Notes: generated by a model from the sequence alone, not told the origin. A DNA stretch of 6,315 bases from Planctomycetaceae bacterium (GCA_031256755.1 JAIRPZ010000310.1:1-6315), one strand, 5' to 3'. Counted from the stretch's first letter, positions 1 to 6,274 are shown. Numbers and translations: made by a program.

Positions 1-95
1 GAGGACGGGAATTAACGGCGGAGGAAATAGAGCATTACTGTAACATTATTGCGGTATTGGAAGAAACTGAACGGATTATGCAGGATATGCCGTAG
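1..95 (+). CDS. 3' end of a gene, possibly a DNA methyltransferase / restriction-modification protein
   Basis: The frame beginning at base 3 is open for 30 codons and stops at TAG 93-95; the other two forward frames stop within the first 45 bases. The encoded tail begins GRELTAEEIEHY and continues through NIIAVLEETERIMQDMP. It is a charged amphipathic helix. From memory, the pattern of a Tyr, then II-x-VL-x-ET-x-RIM, is typical of the C-terminal end of several DNA N6-adenine methyltransferase and type II/ISP restriction-modification proteins, where it usually ends in a short acidic helix. No catalytic motif lies inside the window, so the function is a guess from about 20 residues. The gene converges on hemC with a 73-base gap. 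That the frame is coding is fairly likely; the family call is weak. Confidence 0.5.
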   Translation, partial: GRELTAEEIEHYCNIIAVLEETERIMQDMP

Positions 96-108
96 CGGGT
101 AAGGCATT

Positions 109-158
109 TGGCGATCGCCAGCGTTAAAACTGCCGAATCGCCGGGCTGCTGTTTTAAC
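109..158. terminator. Convergent-gene spacer with two palindromes, candidate bidirectional terminator
   Basis: The 73-base gap between the plus-strand gene ending at 95 and hemC ending at 169 contains two perfect inverted repeats. The first is TGGCGATCGCCA at 109-120, a 12-base palindrome. The second has arms GTTAAAAC (123-130) and GTTTTAAC (151-158) around a GC-rich 20-base core. An A-tract on one arm and a T-tract on the other is the form expected of a terminator that works in both directions. There is no long uridine run directly after either arm, so an intrinsic terminator is plausible rather than certain. Confidence 0.4.
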
Positions 159-168
159 AGAACAATTT

Positions 169-1086
169 TCAACCGGATAGAGGATACATTTGACGGAATA
201 ACTGATCCGCAACGTCTATGCCCAATGTTTCAGGATCGCCGGACAACGGTGCGGAAAGAATTACGTCATATTGTTTGCTGCCGTCCGGTGTCAGAACACG
301 TCCATGCAGTGTCAATGTGTTTTCCGCTGCTGTTCCTAATGCGGCTATCGGAGCCGAACATCCGCCCTGTAATTTTCGCAGCATCGCCCGCTCCGCAAGA
401 ACCGCCGAAAATGACGGCAGATGATTGAACGGCTGCAATAAATCAGTCATCCGCTTATCGCCGCTGCGGATTTCCAGTCCCAATGCTCCTTGACCAACAG
501 CAGGAAGAAACATCGGCGGTTCTAAAACGGAACAGATTTTATCGGCAAATCCCAGTCGGGTTAAGCCGGCTTCCGCAAGAATCAACGCATCGTAATCGCC
601 GCATTCCAATTTCCGCAGCCGGGTTTCCACGTTGCCCCGTATATCCTCGACACGATATTTGTTACAAAAATGGTGCAAAATCTGCGTTTTCCGCCGCATA
701 CTTCCTGTTCCGATACGGGAACCGGCAGGCAATTGCTCAATATGACCGGCAATCCGTGAAATAAAAACGTCCCGAAAGGAATCCCGCTCCGGCACCGCCG
801 TTAATTGAAGCCCTGCAACTTCTTCCGTCGGTAAATCCTTTGCACTATGAACGGCAATGTCAATTTGATTTTTGAGCAATGCCCGCTGAATTTCCTTTGT
901 AAAAACCCCTTGTGCGCCGATATTGACGATGGATTCGTGCTGAATCGCATCGCCGCTTGTCTGAATAACAACGATCTCAACTCTTTCGCCGCGCGCCTGT
1001 AATTGTGCGGCAATCCAATTGGCCTGCCAACGTGCCAAAACGCTGCCGCGGGTTCCAAGACGAACCGGGGGCAGAAGATGCTTCAT
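169..1086 (-). CDS. hemC: Hydroxymethylbilane synthase (porphobilinogen deaminase), HemC
   Basis: This cytoplasmic enzyme joins four porphobilinogens into hydroxymethylbilane in tetrapyrrole (haem) synthesis. With ATG at 1086 the protein has 305 residues, close to the 313 of E. coli HemC. Visible motifs (numbered from this start) are RLGTRGS at about 9-15, the catalytic Asp84 in HSAKDLP, the substrate- and cofactor-binding GTGSMRR around 126-132, RGNVETR at 150-156, LPAVGQGALG at about 194-203, and the dipyrromethane cofactor cysteine Cys243 in QGGCSAP. Asp84 and Arg131/Arg132 fall at the same numbers as in E. coli. The frame is open up to an ATG at 1239, which would add 51 residues. That extension is Lys/Arg-rich, has no family match that I recognise, and contains a strong promoter, so I reject it. 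There is no clear Shine-Dalgarno sequence. No other hem gene is adjacent. Confidence 0.95.
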   Translation of the reverse strand: MKHLLPPVRLGTRGSVLARWQANWIAAQLQARGERVEIVVIQTSGDAIQHESIVNIGAQGVFTKEIQRALLKNQIDIAVHSAKDLPTEEVAGLQLTAVPERDSFRDVFISRIAGHIEQLPAGSRIGTGSMRRKTQILHHFCNKYRVEDIRGNVETRLRKLECGDYDALILAEAGLTRLGFADKICSVLEPPMFLPAVGQGALGLEIRSGDKRMTDLLQPFNHLPSFSAVLAERAMLRKLQGGCSAPIAALGTAAENTLTLHGRVLTPDGSKQYDVILSAPLSGDPETLGIDVADQLFRQMYPLSG

Positions 1087-1120
1087 ACGGAGAAACGGCT
1101 GGAGAAACGACTTATCCCTT

Positions 1121-1149
1121 ATCATAATCCGTACTTCGGTACTTGACAA
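1121..1149 (-). promoter_or_regulatory. hemC promoter candidate
   Basis: Read on the minus strand, TTGTCA (1144-1149) is followed after 17 bases by TATGAT (1121-1126). Each hexamer matches the sigma-70 consensus at five of six positions. Transcription would begin about 7 bases further on, leaving a leader of roughly 25-30 bases before the ATG at 1086. This site decides the hemC start, because the longer reading frames from 1239 or 1125 begin upstream of or inside it. The spacer contains an AAGTACCG/AAGTACGG direct repeat, whose overlap also makes a GTAC-TTCG-GTAC hairpin. Confidence 0.6.
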
Positions 1150-1232
1150 TCCCCCGTAACCCTTTCCGTAAGCAAAACGTTTGCCGGCAGAAAGCGGAAC
1201 TTTTTTTGCTATTCGGGGTTTATATCGGGGGC

Positions 1233-1262
1233 TTGACATGACGATGCATCATGCGGGAAAAT
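1233..1262 (+). promoter_or_regulatory. Promoter candidate for the EF-hand protein gene
   Basis: A perfect -35 hexamer TTGACA (1233-1238) is followed after 18 bases by GAAAAT (1257-1262), four of six to the -10 consensus. A start near 1269 would give a leader of about 25 bases that still contains the ribosome binding site. The spacer holds an 8-base palindrome GATGCATC (1243-1250) that could be an operator, though nothing else supports that. Confidence 0.4.
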
Positions 1263-1276
1263 AACCGTCAATTCCG

Positions 1277-1284
1277 GGGGGAGG
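1277..1284 (+). promoter_or_regulatory. Strong Shine-Dalgarno sequence for the EF-hand protein gene
   Basis: A G-rich tract ending in GGAGG (1280-1284) lies 9 bases before ATG 1294. It is the clearest ribosome binding site in the window and contrasts with hemC and gyrA, which have none that I can see. It fixes the start of the secreted protein, which begins directly with a signal peptide. Confidence 0.7.
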
Positions 1285-1293
1285 TTTTTCAGA

Positions 1294-2694
1294 ATGAAAC
1301 GTTTTTTTGTAATTCTATTGTTGCTGTTGCCCAGTATTGGCGTTGGGCAGGACAACGGCGGTCGTCGCGTGCGTGGAAATAACGAATATCAGCCGGGCGG
1401 TGCCAGCGGCGGATACCAACCCGGCAACCGCGGCGGTCGATTCCAACCCGGCGGTACGGAAGGTGGTTTTCAACCCGGCGGCTTCCAACCGGGCGGTATG
1501 GGTGGACGGTTTCAGCCCGGAGGCGCAGGAGGCGGTAACAGAGCCGACAGAGGCAACGGAAATTTTCCGCCCGTTAATCTGCCCGCCGCAGGAGTGAACG
1601 CCGGCAACCCGAATCCGGCAGAAACAAAAAAAACAGAAGAACCGTTAGTTCCCGCTTTTGGAGAAACGGAATTGCCGCAAACACCCGTTTTGGCATTTGG
1701 TCAAAAAACGCCGCAAACTGCCGTAAAAGCTGCTAAAACCGCTCCGGCAGCGGATGCAAATCAAACGCTGCGGTCGGCACAAGAGATGATGACGAAATTT
1801 GACAAAAATAAAAACGGAACGCTTGACAAAGACAAAGGAGAGTGGAATAATTTGCCGTTTCGGGGCGATACCTTCGACCGTAATCGTGACGGACGGCTGT
1901 CAATGTCGGAATTGATGACCGCGTTGGGGGGAACGAAGAACAGCGGTACTGTTGGAAACGCTGTTGTTTCCACAAAACAGACAACCCCTTACGATCATCT
2001 GCCGGCAGGTGTTCCTGACTGGTTTTTCGACATGGATATCAATCAGGATGCCCAGATCACCATGCAGGAATATGTCAACGGCAGCGGCGGTGTATGGACG
2101 GAAGAAATTGCCAAAGAATTCAAGTTTCTTGACAAAAATAATGACGGCAACGCGACGGTTGCAGAGGTGTTTGCGGTCTTAAAACAAGTTGACGAACAGC
2201 GGGCGTTGGAAGCGGAGAAAGCCCGAAGAGAATTTGAGCGGCGAAGGGGGATTGCTTCGCTGCCGCCGCCGCCAGAAATGCCGGAATCCGAAGGAAGTCC
2301 CGACTCGGATCTCCCGTTGCCGGAAACGCCGCCGACGGGAACAATGCCTGCCGTATCGGGTGTTTCGGCGGTCACGGCAGTACCTGCTACGGGTCCTGCG
2401 GTCACGGCTGGATCGGTTATGACCGTACCGCCTGCTGCCGGTACTATAGATGTGAGTACGGGAAATATCCCGAAACCGGCATTTGAACGGGCGGCTGTTC
2501 CGGCTCCGGCAACTCCGCCGGCTGTTGAAATCCCCGGTTCTGCACCCTATTCTGCCGGTAATCTGCGCGGTGCAAATTCACCGGCGAACACACCAAGAAC
2601 GTCAAACGGTAATTCTGACCGCAATGCAAGCCGCAATAATGCATCGAACCGTGATCCCAATTCGCGGCGAAGTTATTCACGGCGGGAGAATTAA
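1294..2694 (+). CDS. Secreted EF-hand calcium-binding protein with N-terminal QPGG repeats
   Basis: This 466-residue protein has a classic signal peptide: MKR, a hydrophobic run to about residue 14, and likely cleavage near Gln19. Residues 32-77 carry six [FY]QPG(G) units in a Gly-rich stretch. A Pro/Ala linker follows to about 160. Four EF-hand loops are arranged as two pairs: 170-181 (DKNKNG type, with Lys at position 12, so weakened), 195-206 (DRNRDG, ending in Glu206), 248-259 (DINQDA, with Ala instead of Gly at position 6, ending in Glu259) and 280-291 (DKNNDG, ending in Glu291). A charged helix at about 299-318 leads into a long Pro/Ala/Val-rich region and a basic Asn/Ser/Arg tail at about 436-466. 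Calcium binding and export are inferred from motifs; the role is unknown. Such EF-hand proteins are frequent in planctomycetes. It is transcribed alone, divergent from hemC and convergent with gyrA. Confidence 0.85.
   Translation: MKRFFVILLLLLPSIGVGQDNGGRRVRGNNEYQPGGASGGYQPGNRGGRFQPGGTEGGFQPGGFQPGGMGGRFQPGGAGGGNRADRGNGNFPPVNLPAAGVNAGNPNPAETKKTEEPLVPAFGETELPQTPVLAFGQKTPQTAVKAAKTAPAADANQTLRSAQEMMTKFDKNKNGTLDKDKGEWNNLPFRGDTFDRNRDGRLSMSELMTALGGTKNSGTVGNAVVSTKQTTPYDHLPAGVPDWFFDMDINQDAQITMQEYVNGSGGVWTEEIAKEFKFLDKNNDGNATVAEVFAVLKQVDEQRALEAEKARREFERRRGIASLPPPPEMPESEGSPDSDLPLPETPPTGTMPAVSGVSAVTAVPATGPAVTAGSVMTVPPAAGTIDVSTGNIPKPAFERAAVPAPATPPAVEIPGSAPYSAGNLRGANSPANTPRTSNGNSDRNASRNNASNRDPNSRRSYSRREN
1387..1524 (+). 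repeat. In-frame [FY]QPGG peptide repeat, six copies
   Basis: Six copies of a Tyr/Phe-Gln-Pro-Gly(-Gly) unit occur at protein residues 32, 41, 50, 59, 64 and 73. Spacing is 9 residues for most copies, with one adjacent pair at 59 and 64. Codons vary between copies (cagccg, caaccc, caaccg), so the amino-acid pattern is conserved beyond simple recent DNA duplication. Gly fills most of the linkers. Confidence 0.85.
1801..2166 (+). other. Region encoding two EF-hand pairs
   Basis: This stretch covers residues 170-291 of the secreted protein. Loops 2 and 4 have D-x-[DN]-x-D-G and a Glu at position 12. Loop 3 has Asp at positions 1 and 5, Asn at 3 and Glu at 12, but lacks Gly at 6. Loop 1 has Lys at 12 and is probably the weakest calcium site. 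Hydrophobic helices flank each loop, for example EMMTKF before loop 1 and SELMTAL across and after the end of loop 2. Confidence 0.8.
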
Positions 2695-2714
2695 CCAACG
2701 GAAATTGACCAGAG

Positions 2715-2796
2715 CGGGAACATACGTTCCCGTGTCCTTGCCGGACGGGCATATTTTAATTGATAACGGCGTGAGTGTTTCCGTCGTTATTCGTTT
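2715..2796 (+). terminator. Hairpins between the convergent EF-hand and gyrA genes
   Basis: Two inverted repeats follow the stop at 2692-2694. The first has perfect 7-base arms CGGGAAC (2715-2721) and GTTCCCG (2726-2732) with a 4-base loop and could act on either strand. The second pairs ATAACGGCG (2763-2771) with CGTCGTTAT (2782-2790), nine pairs including one G-U, and is followed on the plus strand by a T-rich tract starting at 2791. The second overlaps the gyrA stop codon (2787-2789). It is the better candidate terminator for the EF-hand gene; the first may serve gyrA, but it has no T-run on the minus strand. Confidence 0.4.
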
Positions 2797-5486
2797 TCTT
2801 CTTCCTTCGGAATCCGTCTGACCGCAACGAGCGAGTCGCCGCTTTCGAGGTTCATCAGACGGACTCCCTGCGTGTTGCGTCCCATCACCCGAACATCTGA
2901 TACCGCAATCCGCTGAATCTGCCCTTTCGCCGTAATCATCATCACCTCGTCCCCATCGCCCACCCGGCAAATACCAATGACCAAACCATTACGCTCCGAG
3001 GTCTTGATGCCCTGTACTCCCTGAATGCCGCGACGCTTCGTCGGGAAACGCATATTGCCGTTCACATCGTTTTCGTCTTCCGGCAACTCGCTCGCCGGGG
3101 TCTCTTCCTCTGCCGGCAGCCGTTTATTCTCTGCCGTTTCTTCACTTTCATCCAGAGGGGCTTGTTCCGCTTCCGGTTCACCGTTGGGTCCCATCGGAGT
3201 CCGCTTGCCGTAGCCGTTAGCACACGCCGTTAACAGCGTCAAATCCGGCGAAGCAACAACCATTCCCACCGCCGAATCATCCTTGCGGAGTTTGACCGCC
3301 TTCACACCGGCTGCCGTTCTTCCCATCGCACGCACATCCGTATGCCGGAAACGCACCGCTTTGCCCAATGCAGTCGAAATAATCAATTCATCGCCGGGAC
3401 CGACAATCACCGCTTCAATCAATTCGTCTTCTTCCCGAAGATTAATGGCTTTCAACCCGCCTTTCAGCGGACGGCGGAACGCTGACAATGCCGTCTTCTT
3501 GATTAAACCTTTTTTCGTTGCCAGCACGAGATAGTGATCCGGTTCGTCAAAATCAGAAACCGCCAAACACTCCTGAATGTGTTCTCCCGCCGCAAGATTC
3601 AGCAGATTCACAATCGCCCGCCCCTTGCTTGTCCGGTCTAAATCGGGAATTCCATAAACTTTGTGCCAGTATACTTTCCCGAAGTTGGTGAAAAACATCA
3701 GGTAATTGTGAGTCGAAGTGACAAAAAGATGCCGTATCAGGTCTTCTTCGGCGGCTTTTGCCCCGATAATCCCCTTGCCGCCCCGTTTCTGCGCCCGATA
3801 AACCGAGACCGGCGTGCGTTTAATATATCCGCCCTGCGTGAGGGAGACCACCACCGTTTCTTCTTCAATTAAATCTTCGATGTCAATATCGACAGCCGCG
3901 TTGCCGGAAATTTCCGTCCGCCGTTTATCACCATGTTTCGCCTTAATTTGCCGCAAGTCCTCCCGAATCATGTCCCGAATGAGATTGTCATCCGCAAGGA
4001 TTTTCATATATTCCCCGATTTCGGAAATCAAATTGCGGTATTCTTCGCCGAGTTTTTCCTGTTCGAGATTGACCAAATGACCCAGCGTCATTCGGAGAAT
4101 CGCATCGGCTTGAACCGGTGTGAGCGTATAATTTTCCGCTACGCCCCGGTCGGCTTGAAAATCGGCAAAACCATCGCCCAAAGCACGCTGCAACATTGCC
4201 GAAGGACATTGAATCTGCATCAGACGTTGTTTGGCTTCGGGCTGCGTTGACGATGTCCGAATGGTGCGGATGACCTCATCAATATCGGCGTGAGCAATGA
4301 TGAGTCCTTCGACAGTGTGCCGCCGTTTTCGGGCTTTTGCCAGCAGGAATTGTGTCCGGCGGCGGATGACGGTCATCCGGTGCCGGATGAACTCTTCGAT
4401 GAGTTCTTTGAACGTGAACAGACGCGGCTTGCCGTCCACCAGCGCAAGCAGAATGATGGAAAAGGAATCCTGAAGCGGTGTGAATTGGAAAAGTTGATTC
4501 AGTACAATATTCGGGTCGGCATCTTTTTTGACATCGATAATCAGACGTACCGGTTCTTTCAAATCGGATTCATTATGAACGGCGGCGATGCCGGGAATTT
4601 TTCCTTCTTTTCCGGCGGCTTCAATCCGTTTTTCGATTTCGTCTCTGGACTGCTGATACGGAATTTCTGTAATGATAATTCGGTTCCGTTTTCCTTCTTC
4701 GATTTCGGTTTTTGCCCTGATAGTAATGGTGCCTCTGCCGGTGAGGTATCCTTGGTGAATTCCCTGCCGTCCGCAAATCACGCCGCCGGTCGGAAAATCG
4801 GGACCGGGACAAATCTTGAGCAGTTCTATCGGCGAAATACCCGGATTATCGAGAACCGTCATCGCTGCGTCGCAAATTTCGCCGACATTATGCGGCGGCA
4901 CACTCGTTGCCATTCCGACAGCAATTCCGTTGGAACCGTTGACCAGCAGATTCGGAAATTTTGACGGCAAAACTGTTGGTTCGGTGCGCTGTTCATCGTA
5001 AGTCGGAATGAAATCAACGGTATTGAGGTCAATATCTTCGAGCATCATTGCGGCGGCGGGGGCAAGCCGTGCTTCGGTGTACCGCATGGCGGCGGGCGGC
5101 ATACCGGCAATGGAACCGAAATTTCCCTGCTTATCAATCAGCACTTTTCGGACAACCCATTCCTGTGCCATTCGGACGAGAGTCGGATAAATCACCAAGT
5201 CGCCGTGCGGGTGGTAATTTCCCATTGTTTCGCCGCAGATTTTAGCGCATTTTGTTCTTCCGGCACCGGGGGAAAGATTCAGGTCGTTCATGGCGACGAG
5301 GATTCGCCGCTGGGACGGTTTGAGACCGTCGCGGACATCGGGAATGGCGCGGCTGACGATCACGCTCATCGCGTAGGTCAGATAACTGTTCTTCATCTCA
5401 TTTTCGATGGAGAGTTGGAACAGCCGTGTACCGTCGCTTGGAGGAGTGAACGCTGTTGGAATATTCGGAATTTCGCTGTCGGACAT
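2787..5486 (-). CDS. gyrA: DNA gyrase subunit A
   Basis: This is the DNA-cleaving subunit of gyrase, a GyrA2GyrB2 enzyme that introduces negative supercoils. The 899 residues compare with 875 in E. coli. The winged-helix/tower breakage domain spans about 34-540, with YAMSVIVSRAIPDVRDGLKP at 38-57, YHPHGD at 91-96 and the catalytic Tyr136 in AAMRYTE. The GyrA box QKRGGKG (566-572), which separates gyrase from topoisomerase IV, opens a C-terminal domain with six blade-type repeats. Two oddities stand out: Leu97 and Pro101 occupy the E. coli Ser83 and Asp87 quinolone positions, and about 46 extra residues, mostly acidic, interrupt the C-terminal domain at about 766-812. ATG 5486 is the first start after an in-frame TAA at 5511-5513. 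No Shine-Dalgarno sequence is visible. gyrB is not in the window. Confidence 0.97.
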   Translation of the reverse strand: MSDSEIPNIPTAFTPPSDGTRLFQLSIENEMKNSYLTYAMSVIVSRAIPDVRDGLKPSQRRILVAMNDLNLSPGAGRTKCAKICGETMGNYHPHGDLVIYPTLVRMAQEWVVRKVLIDKQGNFGSIAGMPPAAMRYTEARLAPAAAMMLEDIDLNTVDFIPTYDEQRTEPTVLPSKFPNLLVNGSNGIAVGMATSVPPHNVGEICDAAMTVLDNPGISPIELLKICPGPDFPTGGVICGRQGIHQGYLTGRGTITIRAKTEIEEGKRNRIIITEIPYQQSRDEIEKRIEAAGKEGKIPGIAAVHNESDLKEPVRLIIDVKKDADPNIVLNQLFQFTPLQDSFSIILLALVDGKPRLFTFKELIEEFIRHRMTVIRRRTQFLLAKARKRRHTVEGLIIAHADIDEVIRTIRTSSTQPEAKQRLMQIQCPSAMLQRALGDGFADFQADRGVAENYTLTPVQADAILRMTLGHLVNLEQEKLGEEYRNLISEIGEYMKILADDNLIRDMIREDLRQIKAKHGDKRRTEISGNAAVDIDIEDLIEEETVVVSLTQGGYIKRTPVSVYRAQKRGGKGIIGAKAAEEDLIRHLFVTSTHNYLMFFTNFGKVYWHKVYGIPDLDRTSKGRAIVNLLNLAAGEHIQECLAVSDFDEPDHYLVLATKKGLIKKTALSAFRRPLKGGLKAINLREEDELIEAVIVGPGDELIISTALGKAVRFRHTDVRAMGRTAAGVKAVKLRKDDSAVGMVVASPDLTLLTACANGYGKRTPMGPNGEPEAEQAPLDESEETAENKRLPAEEETPASELPEDENDVNGNMRFPTKRRGIQGVQGIKTSERNGLVIGICRVGDGDEVMMITAKGQIQRIAVSDVRVMGRNTQGVRLMNLESGDSLVAVRRIPKEEENE

Positions 5487-5561
5487 AAGGGAAATATCTA
5501 ACGCAAATGCTTATCGATTAAGAACTTACGGATTTATTTTGGTTTTCGGAAAAGTTTGTTA

Positions 5562-5589
5562 ATTGTATCTGAATTTGCGGAATTTGCAA
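5562..5589 (-). promoter_or_regulatory. gyrA promoter candidate with tandem 9-mer in the spacer
   Basis: On the minus strand TTGCAA (5584-5589, four of six) is followed after 16 bases by TACAAT (5562-5567, five of six). Transcription would start near 5555, giving a leader of about 70 bases that is AT-rich and lacks a Shine-Dalgarno sequence. Overlapping the -35 and filling the spacer is a tandem repeat, GCAAATTCC then GCAAATTCA (5571-5588), eight of nine identical. gyr promoters in other bacteria respond to loss of supercoiling, often through spacer or -10 features. That this one does so is only a guess. Confidence 0.5.
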
Positions 5590-5602
5590 GGGGCGGGGCG
5601 GC

Positions 5603-5623
5603 AAACCGTCCGGTGTACGGTTT
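5603..5623. repeat. Inverted repeat upstream of the gyrA promoter
   Basis: Perfect 7-base arms AAACCGT (5603-5609) and ACGGTTT (5617-5623) flank a 7-base spacer. It starts about 14 bases upstream of the gyrA -35. It could be a regulator site for gyrA or a terminator for the upstream CXXCG gene on the same strand. No T-run follows, which weakens the terminator reading. Confidence 0.35.
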
Positions 5624-5674
5624 AATTGGGTCGTGTCCTGAAAATGTTGTCTTGCTGATTTTTCTGAAAACCGT

Positions 5675-5723
5675 TATCCTAATTATTTATGGTGTTTGAC
5701 AAGCACCATAAATAATTAGGGTA
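5675..5723. repeat. Large AT-rich palindrome at the 3' end of the CXXCG gene
   Basis: The arms CCTAATTATTTATGGTG (5678-5694) and its exact reverse complement (5704-5720) form a perfect 17-base-pair stem. With two G-U pairs and two further A-T pairs at each end the stem reaches about 22 pairs around a 3-base loop. The gene's TAG stop (5679-5681) lies inside one arm, so the last 14 or so codons are the palindrome itself. It is AT-rich and lacks a following T-run on either strand, so it is not a standard intrinsic terminator. It may be a fold-back duplication scar, the footprint of a small element, or an mRNA 3'-end stabiliser. Confidence 0.8.
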
Positions 5724-6269
5724 TTTTATGCTGAATATGTGTTTTCCATTCCAAGTTCTGTCTTTCAGAATTTGCAGAGTAATTTTGAAATCACTCATTC
5801 TCTGTGATTGAATATAATCACAAAAGTAGTTGTGATACCTATCACAATATCTGACATTGATAAAACCACTTGCTTCTAAATCCATTTCTGCACCGATGAT
5901 CCGTTTATTGTCTAAACGGTAATATATTGGAGGCGGTTGCATTACCTTTTTTGGATATGGCGGGATAATTTTCACCGGAAAAGCCGGAAACTTGCCGATC
6001 CCTTCCGCCTCCCAAATCTCCAATACACGTTGGGATACCAAAGTAAACACTCCTTCACCGCTTCCGATACAATCGGTCCATTTGCTGCCCATTTTATGCA
6101 GCAATGCGTCAAAAGGACGATCATAATAATTTTCATTCTTTTGTGTACGCGGTAATGTCTCGCCGCACGCAGAACAACGTCTCTCCTCTAAAAGACAGTA
6201 GTCATCCTTGCGAACAAACTTCCATATCCAAGGCGAGTAATTTTTATAACGTATCTTAAAAAATTGCAT
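5679..6269 (-). CDS. CXXCG-motif protein, possible Gmx_para_CXXCG / SitI6-like immunity protein
   Basis: I do not recognise this 196-residue protein firmly. There is no signal peptide or membrane span, so it is probably cytoplasmic. It has CSACG at 32-36, a second Cys pair at 142 and 150 (CX7C, not the usual CXXCG), the stretch SQRVLEIWEAEGIGKFPAFPVKI at 79-101, PPPIYYRL at 112-119 and TWNGKHIF at 172-179. This order resembles, from memory, the Myxococcus double-CXXCG family, whose members include SitI-type immunity proteins encoded beside contact-dependent toxins. Other possibilities are a zinc-ribbon protein of unknown role. The start is supported by AAAGGA (6275-6280) five bases upstream, although the frame stays open to the window edge. 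Composition is AT-rich (17 G+C in bases 5761-5820, against 35 in gyrA bases 4141-4200), suggesting acquisition. The C-terminus may be truncated: TAG lies in a palindrome and the same frame continues 18 codons to TAA 5622-5624. Confidence 0.65.
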   Translation of the reverse strand: MQFFKIRYKNYSPWIWKFVRKDDYCLLEERRCSACGETLPRTQKNENYYDRPFDALLHKMGSKWTDCIGSGEGVFTLVSQRVLEIWEAEGIGKFPAFPVKIIPPYPKKVMQPPPIYYRLDNKRIIGAEMDLEASGFINVRYCDRYHNYFCDYIQSQRMSDFKITLQILKDRTWNGKHIFSIKYPNYLWCLSNTINN

Positions 6270-6274
6270 ATTGT

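Noticed and set aside
109..120. GCGATCGC core, the cyanobacterial HIP1 palindrome
   Set aside because: I noticed it only once in the window, whereas HIP1 genomes carry it very often. The gene content is not cyanobacterial. It is better read as part of the convergent spacer.
12..212. Minus-strand 66-codon open frame at the left edge
   Set aside because: It runs across the hemC 3' end, the spacer palindromes and the opposite strand of a better coding frame, and has no recognisable motif.
1239..1239. ATG at 1239 as the hemC start
   Set aside because: The added 51 residues have no HemC similarity that I can see, contain a strong promoter, and there is no ribosome binding site.
2043..2405. Minus-strand open frame of 120 codons antisense to the EF-hand gene
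   Set aside because: It lies opposite the well-supported EF-hand reading frame, is Gly/Ala/Thr-rich because of the complementary Pro/Ala codons, and has no ribosome binding site or recognisable domain.
4290..4964. Plus-strand open frame of 224 codons inside gyrA
   Set aside because: It is fully antisense to the conserved GyrA breakage domain, Phe/Asn/Gly-rich as expected from the reverse complement, and has no signal of its own.
5625..5672. Possible insertion-sequence end (GGGTCGTGTCCTGAAAA-like) between the palindrome and gyrA
   Set aside because: The string looks like a transposon terminus, but I found no matching inverted copy, no target duplication and no transposase fragment nearby.
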